Shown here piece after piece: positions 5,750 through 6,817 of a stretch of DNA of 6,817 nucleotides. The stretch lies in contig CAKSWL010000114.1 of assembly GCA_934511335.1 (NCBI GenBank), forward strand, positions 1 through 6,817, read 5' to 3'. The notes below the pieces were generated by a model. The model was given only the letters and a program-made list of their open reading frames with translations, was not told the DNA's origin and did not search any database. The stretch comes from an uncultured Cloacibacillus sp. GTDB taxonomy: Bacteria > Synergistota > Synergistia > Synergistales > Synergistaceae. Position numbers and translations under genes: made by a program. Within the stretch, counting starts at the first letter, position 1. Each line of letters starts with the position of its first letter.

Positions 5750-6817
5750 CTATTTATCTTCCGCCTTCGTGACATCCATGAAAGCGAGGAAGGCCTCCTG
5801 CGGTATCGAAACACGCCCCACCTGCTTCATGCGCTTTTTGCCCTCTTTCTGCTTCTCAAGCAGCTTGCGCTTGCGGGTGACGTCTCCGCCGTAACATTTT
5901 GCGAGGACGTCCTTGCGCACCGCTTTGATGTTCATGCGGACGATGACCTTTTTGCCGACCGCCGCCTGCACGGGGACCTCGAACAGCTGGCGCGGGATCA
6001 GCTCCTTGAGCTTGCCGGCGACCGCATGTCCGCGGTGATAGGCCTGGTCGGCGTGGCAGATAAAGGAAAAGGCGTCGACCGGCTCCTCCTGAAGCAGCAC
6101 GTCTACCTTGACGAGCTTCGCGGCGCGGAACCCCGTGTGGTCGTAGTCAAGCGAGGCATAGCCGCGCGTGCAGGACTTGAGCCGGTCGTGGAAGTCTAGG
6201 ATGAATTCTGCAAGCGGCATGTCATAGGTGAGGCGCACGCGCTCCGGCGCGATATAATCCATCGCTACGTAAGTGCCGCGCTTGTCCTGGCAAAGCTGCA
6301 TCGCGGCGCCTACGAACTGCTCGGGCGTAAACATCGAGAGCTTGATATAGGGTTCGCGTATCTCCTCGATACGACCGGGGTCGGGGAAATCGGAGGGGCG
6401 GTGCGCCTCGATGACCGAGCCGTCCGTCAGCGCAATTTGATAGACGACGTTTGGCGCGGTCGCCACCAAGTCGACGCCGAACTCGCGGTTCAGGCGTTCC
6501 TTTGAGATCTCCATATGCAGCAGCCCCAGGAAGCCGCAGCGGAAGCCGAAACCTAAAGCCGTGGAGTTTTCCGGTTCAAAGGAGATCGCCGAGTCATTGA
6601 TCTGCAGCTTTTCCAGCGCATCGCGAAGCTGGTTGATATCCTCGCGCTCCACGGGATAAAACCCGCAGAAGACGACGGGCTTCACCTTCTTATATCCGGC
6701 AAGCGGCGCGGCGGCCGGTTTGGCGCTGTCGGTGACCGTATCGCCGACGCGCGCCTCGTCGATAGTCTTGATACTCGCGCAGATAAAGCCGACCTCTCCA
6801 GGGCCGAGCCTTTCGAC
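5750..6817 (-). CDS. lepA: Elongation factor 4 (LepA), C-terminal part; 5' end beyond window
   Basis: The frame is open from the right edge to the TAG at 5750-5752, giving 355 residues of a protein usually about 600 long; the N-terminal GTPase domain is outside the window. EF4/LepA is a ribosomal translocase-like GTPase associated with back-translocation and small-subunit maturation. The fragment begins in domain II ([23 protein letters not shown]) and passes [12 protein letters not shown] (46-57) and [18 protein letters not shown] (87-104), a LepA/EF-G-like domain III signature. It ends with the LepA-only C-terminal domain, containing [19 protein letters not shown] (308-326) and KKRMKQVG (327-334), expected to reach toward the peptidyl-transferase centre. 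An apparent start inside the frame near 6685 is an internal GTG, since the family sequence continues upstream of it. lepA followed by hemW is a common bacterial gene order. Confidence 0.97.
   Translation of the reverse strand, partial: VERLGPGEVGFICASIKTIDEARVGDTVTDSAKPAAAPLAGYKKVKPVVFCGFYPVEREDINQLRDALEKLQINDSAISFEPENSTALGFGFRCGFLGLLHMEISKERLNREFGVDLVATAPNVVYQIALTDGSVIEAHRPSDFPDPGRIEEIREPYIKLSMFTPEQFVGAAMQLCQDKRGTYVAMDYIAPERVRLTYDMPLAEFILDFHDRLKSCTRGYASLDYDHTGFRAAKLVKVDVLLQEEPVDAFSFICHADQAYHRGHAVAGKLKELIPRQLFEVPVQAAVGKKVIVRMNIKAVRKDVLAKCYGGDVTRKRKLLEKQKEGKKRMKQVGRVSIPQEAFLAFMDVTKAEDK

Noticed and set aside
6683..6685. GTG near 6685 as a true gene start
   Set aside because: The frame continues to the window edge with sequence typical of LepA domain II, so it is an internal valine codon.

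Overview
The window holds six protein genes, all read on the minus strand, packed tightly with no mobile element, CRISPR array or RNA gene that I can see. In transcription order (right to left) they are: lepA (3' part only), hemW, selA, selB, a small veg-family gene, and ispE (5' part only). All are recognisable bacterial families. The numerous plus-strand open frames are antisense shadows produced by GC-rich codons.

Region by region: 6817-5750 is the C-terminal part of elongation factor 4 (LepA). After an 18-nt gap comes the radical-SAM heme chaperone HemW (5731-4592). A 67-nt AT-rich spacer with a strong ribosome binding site leads to selA (4524-3091, TTG start). Its stop codon is followed after one base by the preferred start of selB (3089-1179). 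The next 104 nt contain no convincing terminator but carry a good sigma-70-type promoter for veg (1074-829). A hairpin plus short T-run (780-810) separates veg from ispE, which starts with GTG at 756 and runs off the left edge.

Functionally there are three blocks. LepA and HemW are a widespread housekeeping pair (translation factor, heme delivery). SelA and SelB are two of the four dedicated components of bacterial selenocysteine insertion: SelA converts Ser-tRNA(Sec) to Sec-tRNA(Sec), and SelB carries it to the ribosome at SECIS-bearing UGA codons. The other two, selC (tRNA-Sec) and selD (selenophosphate synthetase), are not in this window and must lie elsewhere if the system works. Veg and IspE form the third block; IspE is the fourth step of the non-mevalonate isoprenoid pathway.

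Organism: the combination of a Veg homologue next to ispE, lepA-hemW linkage, selAB, moderately high GC and strong GGAGG-type ribosome binding sites suggests an anaerobic bacterium of the Synergistota (Cloacibacillus-like) or a GC-rich member of the Clostridia. This is an inference from family knowledge, not a match I could compute. I did not find a previously undescribed system; the points most worth a second look are the hairpins over the selA start site and the terminator placed immediately before ispE.
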